In this document: piece by piece, positions 17,619 to 25,551 of the stretch
Layout of the letters: each line of letters opens with the position of its first letter
Numbering within the stretch: position 1 is the stretch's first letter
Assembly: GCA_046051225.1 (NCBI GenBank)
Contig: JBJOOR010000009.1
Location: forward strand, 1-64,000
Direction: 5' to 3'
Source: CAIODY01 sp046051225
GTDB lineage: Bacteria > Bacteroidota > Bacteroidia > Chitinophagales > CAIODY01
DNA length: 64,000 bases
Translations under genes and position numbers: made by a program
Notes under the pieces: model-generated
Databases searched by the model: none
What the model was told of the DNA's origin: nothing
Seen by the model: only the letters and a program-made list of their open reading frames with translations

Positions 17619-18383
17619 ATGGAAAATCAACCGTCTAATTTGCTAAGTAAAGTACCTCAAATAACAATAGTGTTTTGGATTATAAAAGTGCTGGGTACTA
17701 CAGTTGGCGAAACGGCGGCTGATTTTCTTTCTTTCAATTTGCATGTAGGCTTAACAGGTACATCGCTTATCATGGCTGCTTTGCTGCTTGTTTCATTAGT
17801 TATTCAATTTCGTAGCAAGCAATATGTTCCGTGGATTTATTGGCTCACAGTTATTTTAATAAGCATCGTTGGCACTTTAATTACCGATGATATGGTTGAT
17901 AATTTTGGTATCCCATTAAAAGTAACTACCATCATTTTTGGTTGTGCATTGGCTCTATCATTTATAGTTTGGTATGCAAAAGAAAAAACGCTTTCTATCC
18001 ATTCTATTTTTACAACCAAACGTGAACTGTTTTATTGGGCTGCCATTCTTTTCACATTTGCATTTGGCACAGCCGCTGGCGATTTACTGGCAGAAGGTTT
18101 AGGTTGGGGTTTTGGATTATCTGCATTAGTTTTTGTTACAGGCATTGCAGCAGCCACCATTGGTTTTTACTTTTTAAATCTCAATAGCATCTTTGCTTTT
18201 TGGGTTGCCTATATTCTTACCCGACCTTTGGGTGCATCGTGTGGTGATTTGCTTACACAAGCCCCTGCCGATGGTGGTTTGGGCATTAGCACTTCCATTA
18301 TTAGTGCAGCATTTCTAATTACAATTATTGGTTTAGTTGCTTACCTCACTATGCAACAAAAAAGCAAAGTCAATATGCAATAG
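17619..18383 (+). CDS. DUF347/COG4705 membrane protein, copy 1
   Basis: This 254-residue inner-membrane protein has about eight helices arranged as repeated units. KVPQITIVFWIIKVLGTTVGETAADFLS opens the first unit and FYWAAILFTFAFGTAAGDLLAE the third. FWVAYILTRPLGASCGDLLTQ opens the last. The conserved T.GE/D.ADxL motifs in paired helices are the hallmark of DUF347. Function is unknown. It follows the PepSY-like gene by 29 bp and has a paralogue at 22101-22889, with a TonB receptor, a DUF4249 gene and an EamA gene between the two copies. Confidence 0.85.
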   Translation: MENQPSNLLSKVPQITIVFWIIKVLGTTVGETAADFLSFNLHVGLTGTSLIMAALLLVSLVIQFRSKQYVPWIYWLTVILISIVGTLITDDMVDNFGIPLKVTTIIFGCALALSFIVWYAKEKTLSIHSIFTTKRELFYWAAILFTFAFGTAAGDLLAEGLGWGFGLSALVFVTGIAAATIGFYFLNLNSIFAFWVAYILTRPLGASCGDLLTQAPADGGLGISTSIISAAFLITIIGLVAYLTMQQKSKVNMQ

Positions 18384-18423
18384 TTTGTTGCTACTTTTTT
18401 TAATTCTTTAAATTTTTAGGTCA

Positions 18424-20727
18424 ATGAAAAAGTATAAATGCCTTTTAGTGTTAGTAATTCTTTGTTTTGTAGCAGTAATCGCCGATGCACAAAAAATAAC
18501 CATTAGTGGTTATGTTAAAGATGTTAGAAGTGGCGAAAGCCTCATCGGCGTTACTGTTTACAATACCAATTCCAAAAATGGCGTAAACAGCAATCTATAC
18601 GGTTTCTATTCGTTAACAGTTCCCACCTCCGACACAATTGGTTTAGTCTATTCTTATTTAGGATTTGAAACTCAAATTAAAAAATTAGTTGCCAAAGAAA
18701 ATGTGGTGTTGAATATTTTTATGAGTGAAAAAAATGCAAGTCTTAAAGAAGTTACCGTAAGTGCAAACAGAAATAATAACAATGTGGCAAAACCACAAAT
18801 GGGCGTTATTGATGTGCCCATTCAATTAATTAAAACGTTACCTGCCATTGCTGGCGAAAGAGATTTGATGAAGATTGTGCAACTATTACCAGGTGTACAA
18901 AGCGGACAAGAAGGCACTACTGGCTTCTTTGTTCGGGGTGGCAGTGCCGACCAAAACTTAATTCAATTAGATGAAGCCACGGTTTACAACCCCAATCATT
19001 TGTTTGGTTTGTTTAGCACATTCAATATTAATGCAATTAAAAATGTGCAATTAATTAAAGGTGGATTTCCTGCAAATTATGGTGGTAGATTAAGTTCTAT
19101 TTTAGATGTGCAAATGAAAGAAGGCAACAACAAAAAGTTTTCGGGTGCAGGTGGTATTGGTTTGTTGAGCAGCAATTTAACTTTAGAAGGACCTATCATA
19201 AAAGATAAATGTTCGTTTATTATTTCGGGTCGAAGAAGTTATGCCGACCTTTTAGCAAGACCATTTTTACCAAAGAATGGCAACAAAACTTTGTATTATT
19301 TTTATGATGTAAATGCTAAAATCAATTTCAAACTAAATGATAAAAACCGCTTGTATTTAAGCATCTTCAAAGGATTAGATAAAGCCGAATACACTGGTGC
19401 TAATGCGTTGAACTATGGAATTAATTTTGGAAACAAAACGGCTACACTTCGTTTCAATCATCAATTTAATTCAAAATTATTTAGCAACACTTCCATCATC
19501 TACAACGATTATCATTTAAGTTTAAGCACCATTCAAAATAAATATGTAGCTCAAGTTTATTCGGGCATTAGCGATTGGAATGTTAAAACCGATTTTGATT
19601 ACTTCTTAAATAATAAAAACAAAATTAAAGTAGGTGTAAATTATTCTTATAGCATTTTTTCTCCTGCAAGTGTATCAGCAAAAATTCCGAAGAGTGGAAA
19701 AATAACCACCATCAAACCAGATAGTATTCCTCATCAGTATTCGTCATTAGTTTCGTTTTATGCCAAAGATGAAATTACTTTTAGCGATAGATGGAGTGCC
19801 GATATTGGAATTAGAGTTCCTGTTTTTATTAAACCAAATTCACAATATACATTTATAGAACCCCGAGCCACATTAAAGTTCAGCATCAATGATGCTACAT
19901 CAATCAAAGCCGCTTATACCGAAATGAATCAGTTTATTCATTTAGTACCAAGTAGCACCGCTTCACTTCCCACCGATATTTGGATTAGCAGCAGCAACTT
20001 TGTGAAGCCACAAAAAAGCAAACAATATGCCTTAGGTGTTTTTAAAAACTTTAAACAAAATGCAATTGAAACAAGTGTTGAGTTTTATTACAAAGACATG
20101 AAAAATCAAGTGCTATTTAAAGAAGGTACTCAACCATTGTTGAGCAACGACATCAACAAACTATTAGTATTTGGAAATGGAAATAGTTATGGTGCCGAGT
20201 TTTTTGTAAAAAAGAATTTTGGAAAATTAACAGGTTGGGTAGCTTACACTTTAAGCAAAACCATACAACAGTTTGATAGCTTAAATTATGGCAATTCATT
20301 TCCGTTTACGTATGATAAGCGGCACAACTTAAATGTGGTAGCCAGTTTTGAATTAAATAAAAAATGGACTTTTAGTGCAGATTTTATTTTCACTAGTGGT
20401 GCAGCGTTCACTTTGCCTGTGGGCAAAATACCTGTGTTTTCAGGTGGTACTTTGTATGATGGGATTTACTATGATTACACAACTCGAAATAATTATCGTT
20501 ATCGACCTTACCACCGTTTAGATGTAAGTGCCGTCTATCATAAAAACAGAAAAATATTTGGCAAAGTGTATGAAAGCGAATGGGTGTTTAGCATCTATAA
20601 TTTATACAGCCGCCGCAATCCATATTTCATTGTGCTATCTACCGACCCTATTACCAAAGCACCTGTGGCAACTGAAATTTCTTTACTGCCCATTATTCCA
20701 AGTGTGAGTTTTAATTTTAAATTTTAA
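18424..20727 (+). CDS. TonB-dependent receptor with carboxypeptidase-regulatory domain
   Basis: This 767-residue outer-membrane receptor has a signal peptide (ending AVIADAQ), a carboxypeptidase-regulatory-like domain at about residues 25-110 (ITISGYVKDVRSGESLIGVT), a plug at about 120-230 (LPAIAGERDLMKIVQLLPGV, then FFVRGGSADQNLIQLDEATV) and a 22-strand-type barrel ending in LPIIPSVSFNFKF with a terminal Phe. It imports a ligand using energy from TonB. The DUF4249 gene 5 bp downstream is the usual partner of this receptor type. The ligand is unknown; it is not a SusC/SusD pair because no SusD follows. Confidence 0.92.
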   Translation: MKKYKCLLVLVILCFVAVIADAQKITISGYVKDVRSGESLIGVTVYNTNSKNGVNSNLYGFYSLTVPTSDTIGLVYSYLGFETQIKKLVAKENVVLNIFMSEKNASLKEVTVSANRNNNNVAKPQMGVIDVPIQLIKTLPAIAGERDLMKIVQLLPGVQSGQEGTTGFFVRGGSADQNLIQLDEATVYNPNHLFGLFSTFNINAIKNVQLIKGGFPANYGGRLSSILDVQMKEGNNKKFSGAGGIGLLSSNLTLEGPIIKDKCSFIISGRRSYADLLARPFLPKNGNKTLYYFYDVNAKINFKLNDKNRLYLSIFKGLDKAEYTGANALNYGINFGNKTATLRFNHQFNSKLFSNTSIIYNDYHLSLSTIQNKYVAQVYSGISDWNVKTDFDYFLNNKNKIKVGVNYSYSIFSPASVSAKIPKSGKITTIKPDSIPHQYSSLVSFYAKDEITFSDRWSADIGIRVPVFIKPNSQYTFIEPRATLKFSINDATSIKAAYTEMNQFIHLVPSSTASLPTDIWISSSNFVKPQKSKQYALGVFKNFKQNAIETSVEFYYKDMKNQVLFKEGTQPLLSNDINKLLVFGNGNSYGAEFFVKKNFGKLTGWVAYTLSKTIQQFDSLNYGNSFPFTYDKRHNLNVVASFELNKKWTFSADFIFTSGAAFTLPVGKIPVFSGGTLYDGIYYDYTTRNNYRYRPYHRLDVSAVYHKNRKIFGKVYESEWVFSIYNLYSRRNPYFIVLSTDPITKAPVATEISLLPIIPSVSFNFKF

Positions 20728-20732
20728 TCAAA

Positions 20733-21635
20733 ATGAAAAACAATATTTTAATAATCGGTGCCATTTTATTAATTGGAATTGTAGTTAGTTGCCAAAAAGA
20801 AATCAAACTAAAACAATTGCCTTACGATTCTAAACTAAGTATCGAATGTTTAATTACACCCAATCAGTTGCCCAAAGTTTATTTGAACAAAACTGTCCCA
20901 TACCTTACTGGCAAAGCCTTCAACAATTCTTTCTTTGCCCGTAATGCAACCGTTACTATTACTTCCAGTGCTGGCACTATTACATTTGTGCCTGATAGTA
21001 TATTTACTTTACTACAGTGCGATTATATTTATTATTACAAAGGCAACACTACAATAGCTGCCAACTCCAGCTACACTCTAACTATTTTTTTTGAAGGCAA
21101 AAATTATACAGCCACTTGTAATACTTCGCAACCTATTGTAGCCATCGATAGCATTGGGTATGTAAAAGTTTTTAAAGATTTATATGGCGAACATGAAGGC
21201 GTAGTTATTCATTACACCGACCCTTCAACCTCGGGGCAATATTATCGCTATGATATGAAACGTATGATTGATAGCAGCAATTACAAAGCTAATCTAACCA
21301 CCAATGGCAAAAGCCCCTGCCTTACCGAAAAGAAAGTGGAAGCACATGAAATAGGCAGAACAATTTTTAGCGATGCCATTTCAAACGGACAAAACTCTAC
21401 CATCACATTAGAGCCAGCATACAAACATAAACTGGGCGATACCACTTACATTCGGTTGCAAACAATGGATAAAAACACCTTTGATTATTACGACCAATTA
21501 GACCGTCAAAAATTAGCACAATTCAATCCCTTTGTTGAACCCAGTTATTTAAAACCTACACAATTCAAAGATGCTTTCGGTTGCTTTGGTGCTTACAGCA
21601 TTAGCGATAGTGTGTTATTTGTTTATCCTGAATAG
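20733..21635 (+). CDS. DUF4249 family lipoprotein
   Basis: This 300-residue outer-membrane lipoprotein has a signal sequence ending GIVVSC, with the lipobox Cys near residue 20. The mature part begins KLSIECLITPNQLPKVYLNKTVP, the typical DUF4249 start, followed by an Ig-like beta domain and the region QYYRYDMKRMIDSSN. The family is almost always encoded after a TonB receptor of the carboxypeptidase-regulatory class and is thought to be its surface partner. Here it starts 5 bp after the receptor stop. The C-terminus AYSISDSVLFVYPE is complete. Confidence 0.87.
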   Translation: MKNNILIIGAILLIGIVVSCQKEIKLKQLPYDSKLSIECLITPNQLPKVYLNKTVPYLTGKAFNNSFFARNATVTITSSAGTITFVPDSIFTLLQCDYIYYYKGNTTIAANSSYTLTIFFEGKNYTATCNTSQPIVAIDSIGYVKVFKDLYGEHEGVVIHYTDPSTSGQYYRYDMKRMIDSSNYKANLTTNGKSPCLTEKKVEAHEIGRTIFSDAISNGQNSTITLEPAYKHKLGDTTYIRLQTMDKNTFDYYDQLDRQKLAQFNPFVEPSYLKPTQFKDAFGCFGAYSISDSVLFVYPE

Positions 21636-21653
21636 TTAAAATCATCTTCAATT

Positions 21654-22067
21654 ATGTGGTACATCTACGCTTTATTATCTGCTCTATTTGCTGCACTCAC
21701 AGCCATCTTCGCCAAAGTTGGAATCAAAAATGTGAACCCTGATTTAGCCACTGCCATCCGAACAATTATTATTTTAATCATGGCATGGATGATTGTGTTT
21801 TTTAAAGGAAGCATCACGGCAAATACAACACTAACTAAAACTAATTGGATTTTTATTTCACTATCAGGTATTGCAACAGGGCTTTCATGGATATTTTATT
21901 TCAAAGCATTACAATTAGGTAAAGTTTCACAAGTTGCACCAGTTGATAAATTAAGTGTTGCTCTCGTAATTATTTTATCAGTCGTTTTTCTTAAAGAAGC
22001 CTTAACCATCAAAACAGCAATAGGAGCTTTATTAATCATTGCAGGCACAATCACTTTAATTTTATAA
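21654..22067 (+). CDS. half-size EamA/DMT transporter
   Basis: This 137-residue membrane protein has five hydrophobic helices, including WYIYALLSALFAALTAIFAK, WIFISLSGIATGLSWIFYFK and AIGALLIIAGTITLIL. It matches a single EamA repeat (drug/metabolite transporter superfamily). Half-size members normally act as homodimers in the inner membrane. The motif ATGLSWIFYFKALQLGKVSQVAPVDKLS is typical of the family. The substrate is unknown. It is 18 bp after the DUF4249 gene and 33 bp before the second DUF347 gene. Confidence 0.86.
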   Translation: MWYIYALLSALFAALTAIFAKVGIKNVNPDLATAIRTIIILIMAWMIVFFKGSITANTTLTKTNWIFISLSGIATGLSWIFYFKALQLGKVSQVAPVDKLSVALVIILSVVFLKEALTIKTAIGALLIIAGTITLIL

Positions 22068-22100
22068 ATAAATACAGCATCATCTATCAAAATATTATTT

Positions 22101-22889
22101 ATGAATGATACAACAAGAAATTTATTAAATAAAAACAAGCTAACACCAATGAATAAACTACCAGCAATAACAATTTCATTTTGGATAATGAAAATATGTG
22201 CCACCACATTAGGCGAAACCGCTGGCGATTTATTATCAATGACCCTGAAAGTTGGATATGCCGTTAGTTCAGCTATACTTTTAAGTTTCTTCCTTACCAC
22301 TTTATTAATTCAATTATTTTCAAAAAAATATAACCCTTTAATTTATTGGGCAGTTATTTTAGCCACCAGCACAGCAGGTACCACCATGTCCGATTTTATT
22401 GATAGAACCTTACACCTTGGTTATGCTACAGGCTCTATCATTTTAGTTTCATTATTAATAATAACATTGATAGTTTGGAAATCAACAGAAAAATCATTGT
22501 CAGTTACTAATATCAAATCTATTCGAGGCGAAATATTTTATTGGACAGTCATACTTTTTTCAAACACATTAGGCACAGCATTAGGCGATTTCCTAGCCGA
22601 CAATTCAGGGCTTGGCTTTGCTGGCGGTGCAATTCTAATTGGAAGTTTATTAGCAGTTATTGTCTTGCTTTTCTACTTCACAAAAGTATCTCATGTAATT
22701 TTGTTTTGGTTAGCCTTTATTCTCACAAGACCATTCGGTGCAACCTTTGGCGACCTACTCACTAAAACACATCAAAAAGGTGGATTGAATTTTGGAACTA
22801 TTGGTTCGTCTTTAATTTTATTTACTGTACTTGTTGTACTTGTAACACTTTCAATTTGTAAATTAAAGAAGAAACATTTATGTTTTTAA
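22101..22889 (+). CDS. DUF347/COG4705 membrane protein, copy 2
   Basis: This 262-residue paralogue of the protein at 17619-18383 shares the paired T.GE.AGDLLS and LGTALGDFLADNSGLG helices and the closing FWLAFILTRPFGATFGDLLTK helix. About eight membrane segments are predicted. An alternative start is the ATG at 22149, which would give MNKLPAITISFW and match the first copy more closely. Base composition is similar to that of its neighbours. The function is unknown. Confidence 0.85.
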   Translation: MNDTTRNLLNKNKLTPMNKLPAITISFWIMKICATTLGETAGDLLSMTLKVGYAVSSAILLSFFLTTLLIQLFSKKYNPLIYWAVILATSTAGTTMSDFIDRTLHLGYATGSIILVSLLIITLIVWKSTEKSLSVTNIKSIRGEIFYWTVILFSNTLGTALGDFLADNSGLGFAGGAILIGSLLAVIVLLFYFTKVSHVILFWLAFILTRPFGATFGDLLTKTHQKGGLNFGTIGSSLILFTVLVVLVTLSICKLKKKHLCF

Positions 22890-23106
22890 TGACAAGTAGG
22901 ATTCCTGTAAAGTCAGCCTTTAGAAAGGTTCTATTTGGGTTGAATTCTTAATGTATAATTTGATGTCGTTTATAAAAAGGATTATAATACCATTCAACTC
23001 TTCTTAAGTAATCGGTTTATAAAGACTATAAATATTTTACATATAAATTTCATTAAAAAATAGACGAAATGTGGTTTAAAAATCAGTTTTGAATATCAAG
23101 CAAGAA

Positions 23107-23563
23107 TTAAGCTGTTTTTAATTCTTTGAAAAAAAGAACTGCACTAACAATTCCATTATAAAAATCGTTCGACTTCATGCCGCTTGCGACTACAAGAGCG
23201 GACAAGTTGCAAATTTTTGCTTCTTGTCCGCTTTTTATTTTCTTGAAACGCACGTCTGTACTGCGAAGCAAGCCGATAGCATAATTCATTTCGTTAGTTC
23301 GAGAATTCTCTTTTTTAAAAACAATATTTTTGGGGTACATCGAACTAATTAATTGTTGTTTTCCTTCCAAATCCATCTGTAAGTACTGCTTATCAAGGGT
23401 TTTGGCTAAACTAAAATTTAAAGTATTCATTCAAATTCAAATCGGTTTATTGATAGTCCTTAATTTTTTGAGTTAATTCATGGATTTTGGGTTCATATTC
23501 TTCTTTGATTTCTTTGTAATCCGATGATTTAATTTCACCATCTAGCATCAATCTTCGGTAACT
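23107..23563 (-). pseudogene. remnant of a serine recombinase, C-terminal end
   Basis: Two minus-strand frames join into one recognisable protein tail. 23563-23447 reads SYRRLMLDGEIKSSDYKEIK and continues EEYEPKIHELTQKIK before a stop. 23430-23107 carries on with LNFSLAKTLDKQYLQMDLEG, KQQLISSMYPKNIVFKKENS and an NEMNYAIGLL ending. The DGEI..xDY..IK coiled coil followed by GKQQLI.S..P..I.F.K is the usual C-terminal layout of Bacteroidota large serine recombinases. The catalytic N-terminal part is absent, and a stop and frameshift separate the two pieces. The far end (SGQEAKICNLSA onward) runs through a hairpin and is probably not original coding sequence. It marks an old mobile-element insertion next to the HxlR gene. 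Confidence 0.6.
23197..23240 (+). terminator. hairpin with T-rich tail
   Basis: AGCGGACAAG (23197-23206) and CTTGTCCGCT (23223-23232) form a perfect 10-bp stem with a 16-base loop, followed on the plus strand by TTTTATTTT. It could end transcripts from the DUF347 gene about 300 bp upstream, or be a relic of the recombinase-bearing element. Confidence 0.55.
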
Positions 23564-23999
23564 AAAGGGTAGATGAATTTTTGAAATTATTCTTTAAGCC
23601 TGTTCTAATTTGTTTAATCGTTCTTGTCTTGTCTTTTTTTATCTGCTTAGTAAATTGTGTTGCGAAAGGGTGAACTTCGTGATGTTTCTCACTCCACAAA
23701 ATAATTTCTGTTAAAGCTGGCACTAAATCAATCCCTTTTGCAGTAAGTTTATAAAGCACTTTGGCTTTGCTGTCGGGATGTTTGTGTTTTGAAATAATTT
23801 CACCTGCTTCTAGCATCATTAATCTATCAGCCAAAATGTTGGTAGCAATTTTTTCGCCAGCATTCAAAAAATCTCCATAGGTGTTTAATCCTTTAAACAT
23901 CATATCTCTAACAATAAGCAACGACCACTTATCGCCAAAAATATCTAAAGCAGTGCTAATAGGACAATCGGAACGAAATTTTATTTTTTTATTTTTCAC
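23562..23999 (-). CDS. HxlR family transcriptional regulator
   Basis: This winged-helix regulator of the HxlR/MarR-like family reads CPISTALDIFGDKWSLLIVRDMMF at the N-terminus, with the conserved Cys that often senses electrophiles or oxidants. DFLNAGEKIATNILADRLMMLE (recognition region) and YKLTAKGIDLVPAL follow. I chose GTG at 23999 because it places the Cys at residue 12, as in the family; ATG at 24026 or 24068 would add 9 or 23 residues and overlap the operator-like site. The gene is divergent from an SRPBCC gene, and two 17-bp sites lie between them, so it probably regulates both. Its C-terminal codons abut a recombinase remnant. Confidence 0.88.
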   Translation of the reverse strand: MKNKKIKFRSDCPISTALDIFGDKWSLLIVRDMMFKGLNTYGDFLNAGEKIATNILADRLMMLEAGEIISKHKHPDSKAKVLYKLTAKGIDLVPALTEIILWSEKHHEVHPFATQFTKQIKKDKTRTIKQIRTGLKNNFKNSSTL

Positions 24000-24018
24000 T
24001 CCACAAAAATACAAAACA

Positions 24019-24035
24019 ACTTGCATAATACAAGT
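24019..24035. promoter_or_regulatory. operator-like palindrome 1 (HxlR divergon)
   Basis: ACTTGCATAATACAAGT, with arms ACTTG/CAAGT and a 7-base spacer. It aligns base for base with a second site starting 35 bp downstream. It covers the likely -33 region of the plus-strand promoter. Confidence 0.6.
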
Positions 24036-24052
24036 AAATTGTTTTACATTTG
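24021..24052 (+). promoter_or_regulatory. Bacteroidota-type promoter of the SRPBCC operon
   Basis: TTG at 24021-24023 and TACATTTG at 24045-24052, separated by 21 bp, match the TTG/TAnnTTTG consensus of the housekeeping sigma factor in this phylum. The start would fall near 24059, 47 bp before the SRPBCC start codon. Confidence 0.55.
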
Positions 24053-24053
24053 T

Positions 24054-24070
24054 ACTTTCAAAATGCAAGT
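24054..24070. promoter_or_regulatory. operator-like palindrome 2 (HxlR divergon)
   Basis: ACTTTCAAAATGCAAGT, the same 17-bp length and ACTT/AAGT arms as the site at 24019-24035. It lies over the expected transcription start of the SRPBCC gene. Confidence 0.6.
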
Positions 24071-24105
24071 ATTTTTTTAAAACAAACTAAAACGGATAAA
24101 AACGC

Positions 24106-24555
24106 ATGGCAACAATTCACAACGAAATTACCATCAACGCAAGCGTTGAAAAAATTTGGGAAGCATTGGCAAATATTGAAATGCTTGACAAATATGACCC
24201 GACAGTAAAACAGTCAACAGCAATTTCAGAAAATAAAAGTGGATTGAACGCAAAAAGAAAAGTGTTGATGCTTGACGGAAAAAATTGGTTTGATGAAAAA
24301 GTAACCGTGTTCAAACCAAATGAAGCGTTGACATATCAATTGACTGATTGTTCGTTTCCAATCAAAGGATTGCAACACAGTTACAGCTTTGAAAGAATAG
24401 GCAACCAAACAAAGGTGAAACAAGTAATGGAATATACCGTGAAGTTTGGCTTGTTTGGTAAATTGATGGATGCTTTGATGATTCGTAAACAATCAGACAG
24501 TGGAATAAAAAAGTTTTTTGCAGGACTAAAATCGTATGTTGAACAAAACAATTAA
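24106..24555 (+). CDS. SRPBCC family protein (polyketide cyclase/START-like)
   Basis: This 149-residue cytoplasmic protein of the SRPBCC helix-grip fold opens ATIHNEITINASVEKIWEALA, continues KVLMLDGKNWFDEKVTVF and LTYQLTDCSFPIKGL, and closes with the long C-terminal helix SGIKKFFAGLKSYVEQN. Such proteins bind small hydrophobic ligands. It is divergent from the HxlR gene and heads a probable operon with the GNAT gene, whose start overlaps its stop by 1 bp. HxlR/SRPBCC pairs are common and suggest the regulator responds to the same class of compound. The ligand is unknown. Confidence 0.87.
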   Translation: MATIHNEITINASVEKIWEALANIEMLDKYDPTVKQSTAISENKSGLNAKRKVLMLDGKNWFDEKVTVFKPNEALTYQLTDCSFPIKGLQHSYSFERIGNQTKVKQVMEYTVKFGLFGKLMDALMIRKQSDSGIKKFFAGLKSYVEQNN

Positions 24556-25073
24556 TGAACTTTATGATAATTGAAACAGAATCTGAAAAGGATTTTTCAG
24601 AAATCTACAACCTTGTAAAAATTGCATTTCAAACAGCCGAACATGCGGATGGTAATGAACAAGATTATGTTACCGAATTGAGAAAAACTGATAGATATAT
24701 TCCTGAACTTGCCTTTATAGCAAAAGAAGGAAATGAACTTATTGGTCATATCATGTTGACTAAAACAATTGTTTCAACTGATATTGAAAATTGGGTGGCT
24801 TTATTGTTATCTCCTGTTTGCGTAAAATTTGAGTATAGGAAAAAAGGAATTGGTGCAGCTTTAATTCAACATAGTCTGAAAGCAGCCTTGCAGCATGGTT
24901 TTAAAGCTGTTTTTTTAGTTGGTGAACCAAATTATTATGGTAAATTTGGTTTTCAGTCTATTTCAAATTTTGGAATTAAGGATACAGGAAGCATCCCCGA
25001 ACAATATACATTAGTAGTTGAAATTGATAAAAGTTTGTTGAAACAAAATGGCGGAACAGTTTCTATTTGTTAA
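24555..25073 (+). CDS. GNAT family N-acetyltransferase
   Basis: This 172-residue acetyltransferase reads FSEIYNLVKIAFQTAEHADGN at the N-terminus, then LIGHIMLTKTIV and the acetyl-CoA-binding motif VCVKFEYRKKGIGAALIQHSL at about residues 95-115. FLVGEPNYYGKFGFQSI follows, which is typical of the YhbS-like subgroup. The acceptor is unknown. TAATG joins it to the SRPBCC gene with a 1-bp overlap, so it is translated from the same message. Confidence 0.88.
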   Translation: MNFMIIETESEKDFSEIYNLVKIAFQTAEHADGNEQDYVTELRKTDRYIPELAFIAKEGNELIGHIMLTKTIVSTDIENWVALLLSPVCVKFEYRKKGIGAALIQHSLKAALQHGFKAVFLVGEPNYYGKFGFQSISNFGIKDTGSIPEQYTLVVEIDKSLLKQNGGTVSIC

Positions 25074-25093
25074 CCAATTCAGTAAGATAAAAC

Positions 25094-25447
25094 ATGGCAT
25101 ACAACGAAAAATTAGCAAATCGTATTCGTGAAACACTTTCTATTATTCCAAAAATAAAATTGGAAGAAAAGGAAATGATGGGTGGTTTAACATTTATGGT
25201 GAATGACAAAATGTGTGTGGGCATTATTAAAGATGAAATGATGTGCCGCATTGACCCAAATATGCATGAACAGTGTATTGAACGAACTGGTTGCCGAACA
25301 ATGGATTTTACCAAGCGACCTATGAAAGGTTATGTAATGATTGACGATACTGGTATGAAATCAAAAAAGGAATTTGATTACTGGATAAATCTTTCGTTGG
25401 ATTTTAACAGCAAAGCGAAAGCTGCAAAGAAGAAAAAGAAAATATGA
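25094..25447 (+). CDS. TfoX/Sxy N-terminal domain protein
   Basis: This 117-residue protein consists of one TfoX_N domain: LANRIRETLSIIPKIKLEEKEMMGGLTFMVNDKMCVGI, then GCRTMDFTKRPMKGYVMID and a helix with a poly-Lys tail. In gammaproteobacteria Sxy proteins co-activate competence genes; stand-alone TfoX_N proteins in Bacteroidota have no established role. It follows the GNAT gene by 20 bp and is probably its operon partner. The C-terminal Lys run is encoded by an A-rich tract. Confidence 0.85.
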   Translation: MAYNEKLANRIRETLSIIPKIKLEEKEMMGGLTFMVNDKMCVGIIKDEMMCRIDPNMHEQCIERTGCRTMDFTKRPMKGYVMIDDTGMKSKKEFDYWINLSLDFNSKAKAAKKKKKI

Positions 25448-25551
25448 TTCTAAACCGCCAACATTTTGACATCAATAATAAATGTGCAATTGAAAAATTA
25501 ATAATCAAGACACCATTAAGACTTGGTGCAGTTTTTCAGGACGAAGCCTAA
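25444..25551 (+). CDS. possible 35-residue ORF coupled to the TfoX gene
   Basis: ATG at 25444 overlaps the TfoX stop as ATGA and runs 35 codons to TAA at 25549, ending LRLGAVFQDEA. It crosses the end of the convergent aminotransferase gene by 4 bp. The overlap and open frame are suggestive; the size makes it unsafe. It may instead be the end of a lost gene. Confidence 0.25.
   Translation: MILNRQHFDINNKCAIEKLIIKTPLRLGAVFQDEA

Noticed and set aside
22101..22889. a sensory kinase-type membrane protein
   Set aside because: The helices match DUF347 and the first copy at 17619-18383, and no kinase motif is present.
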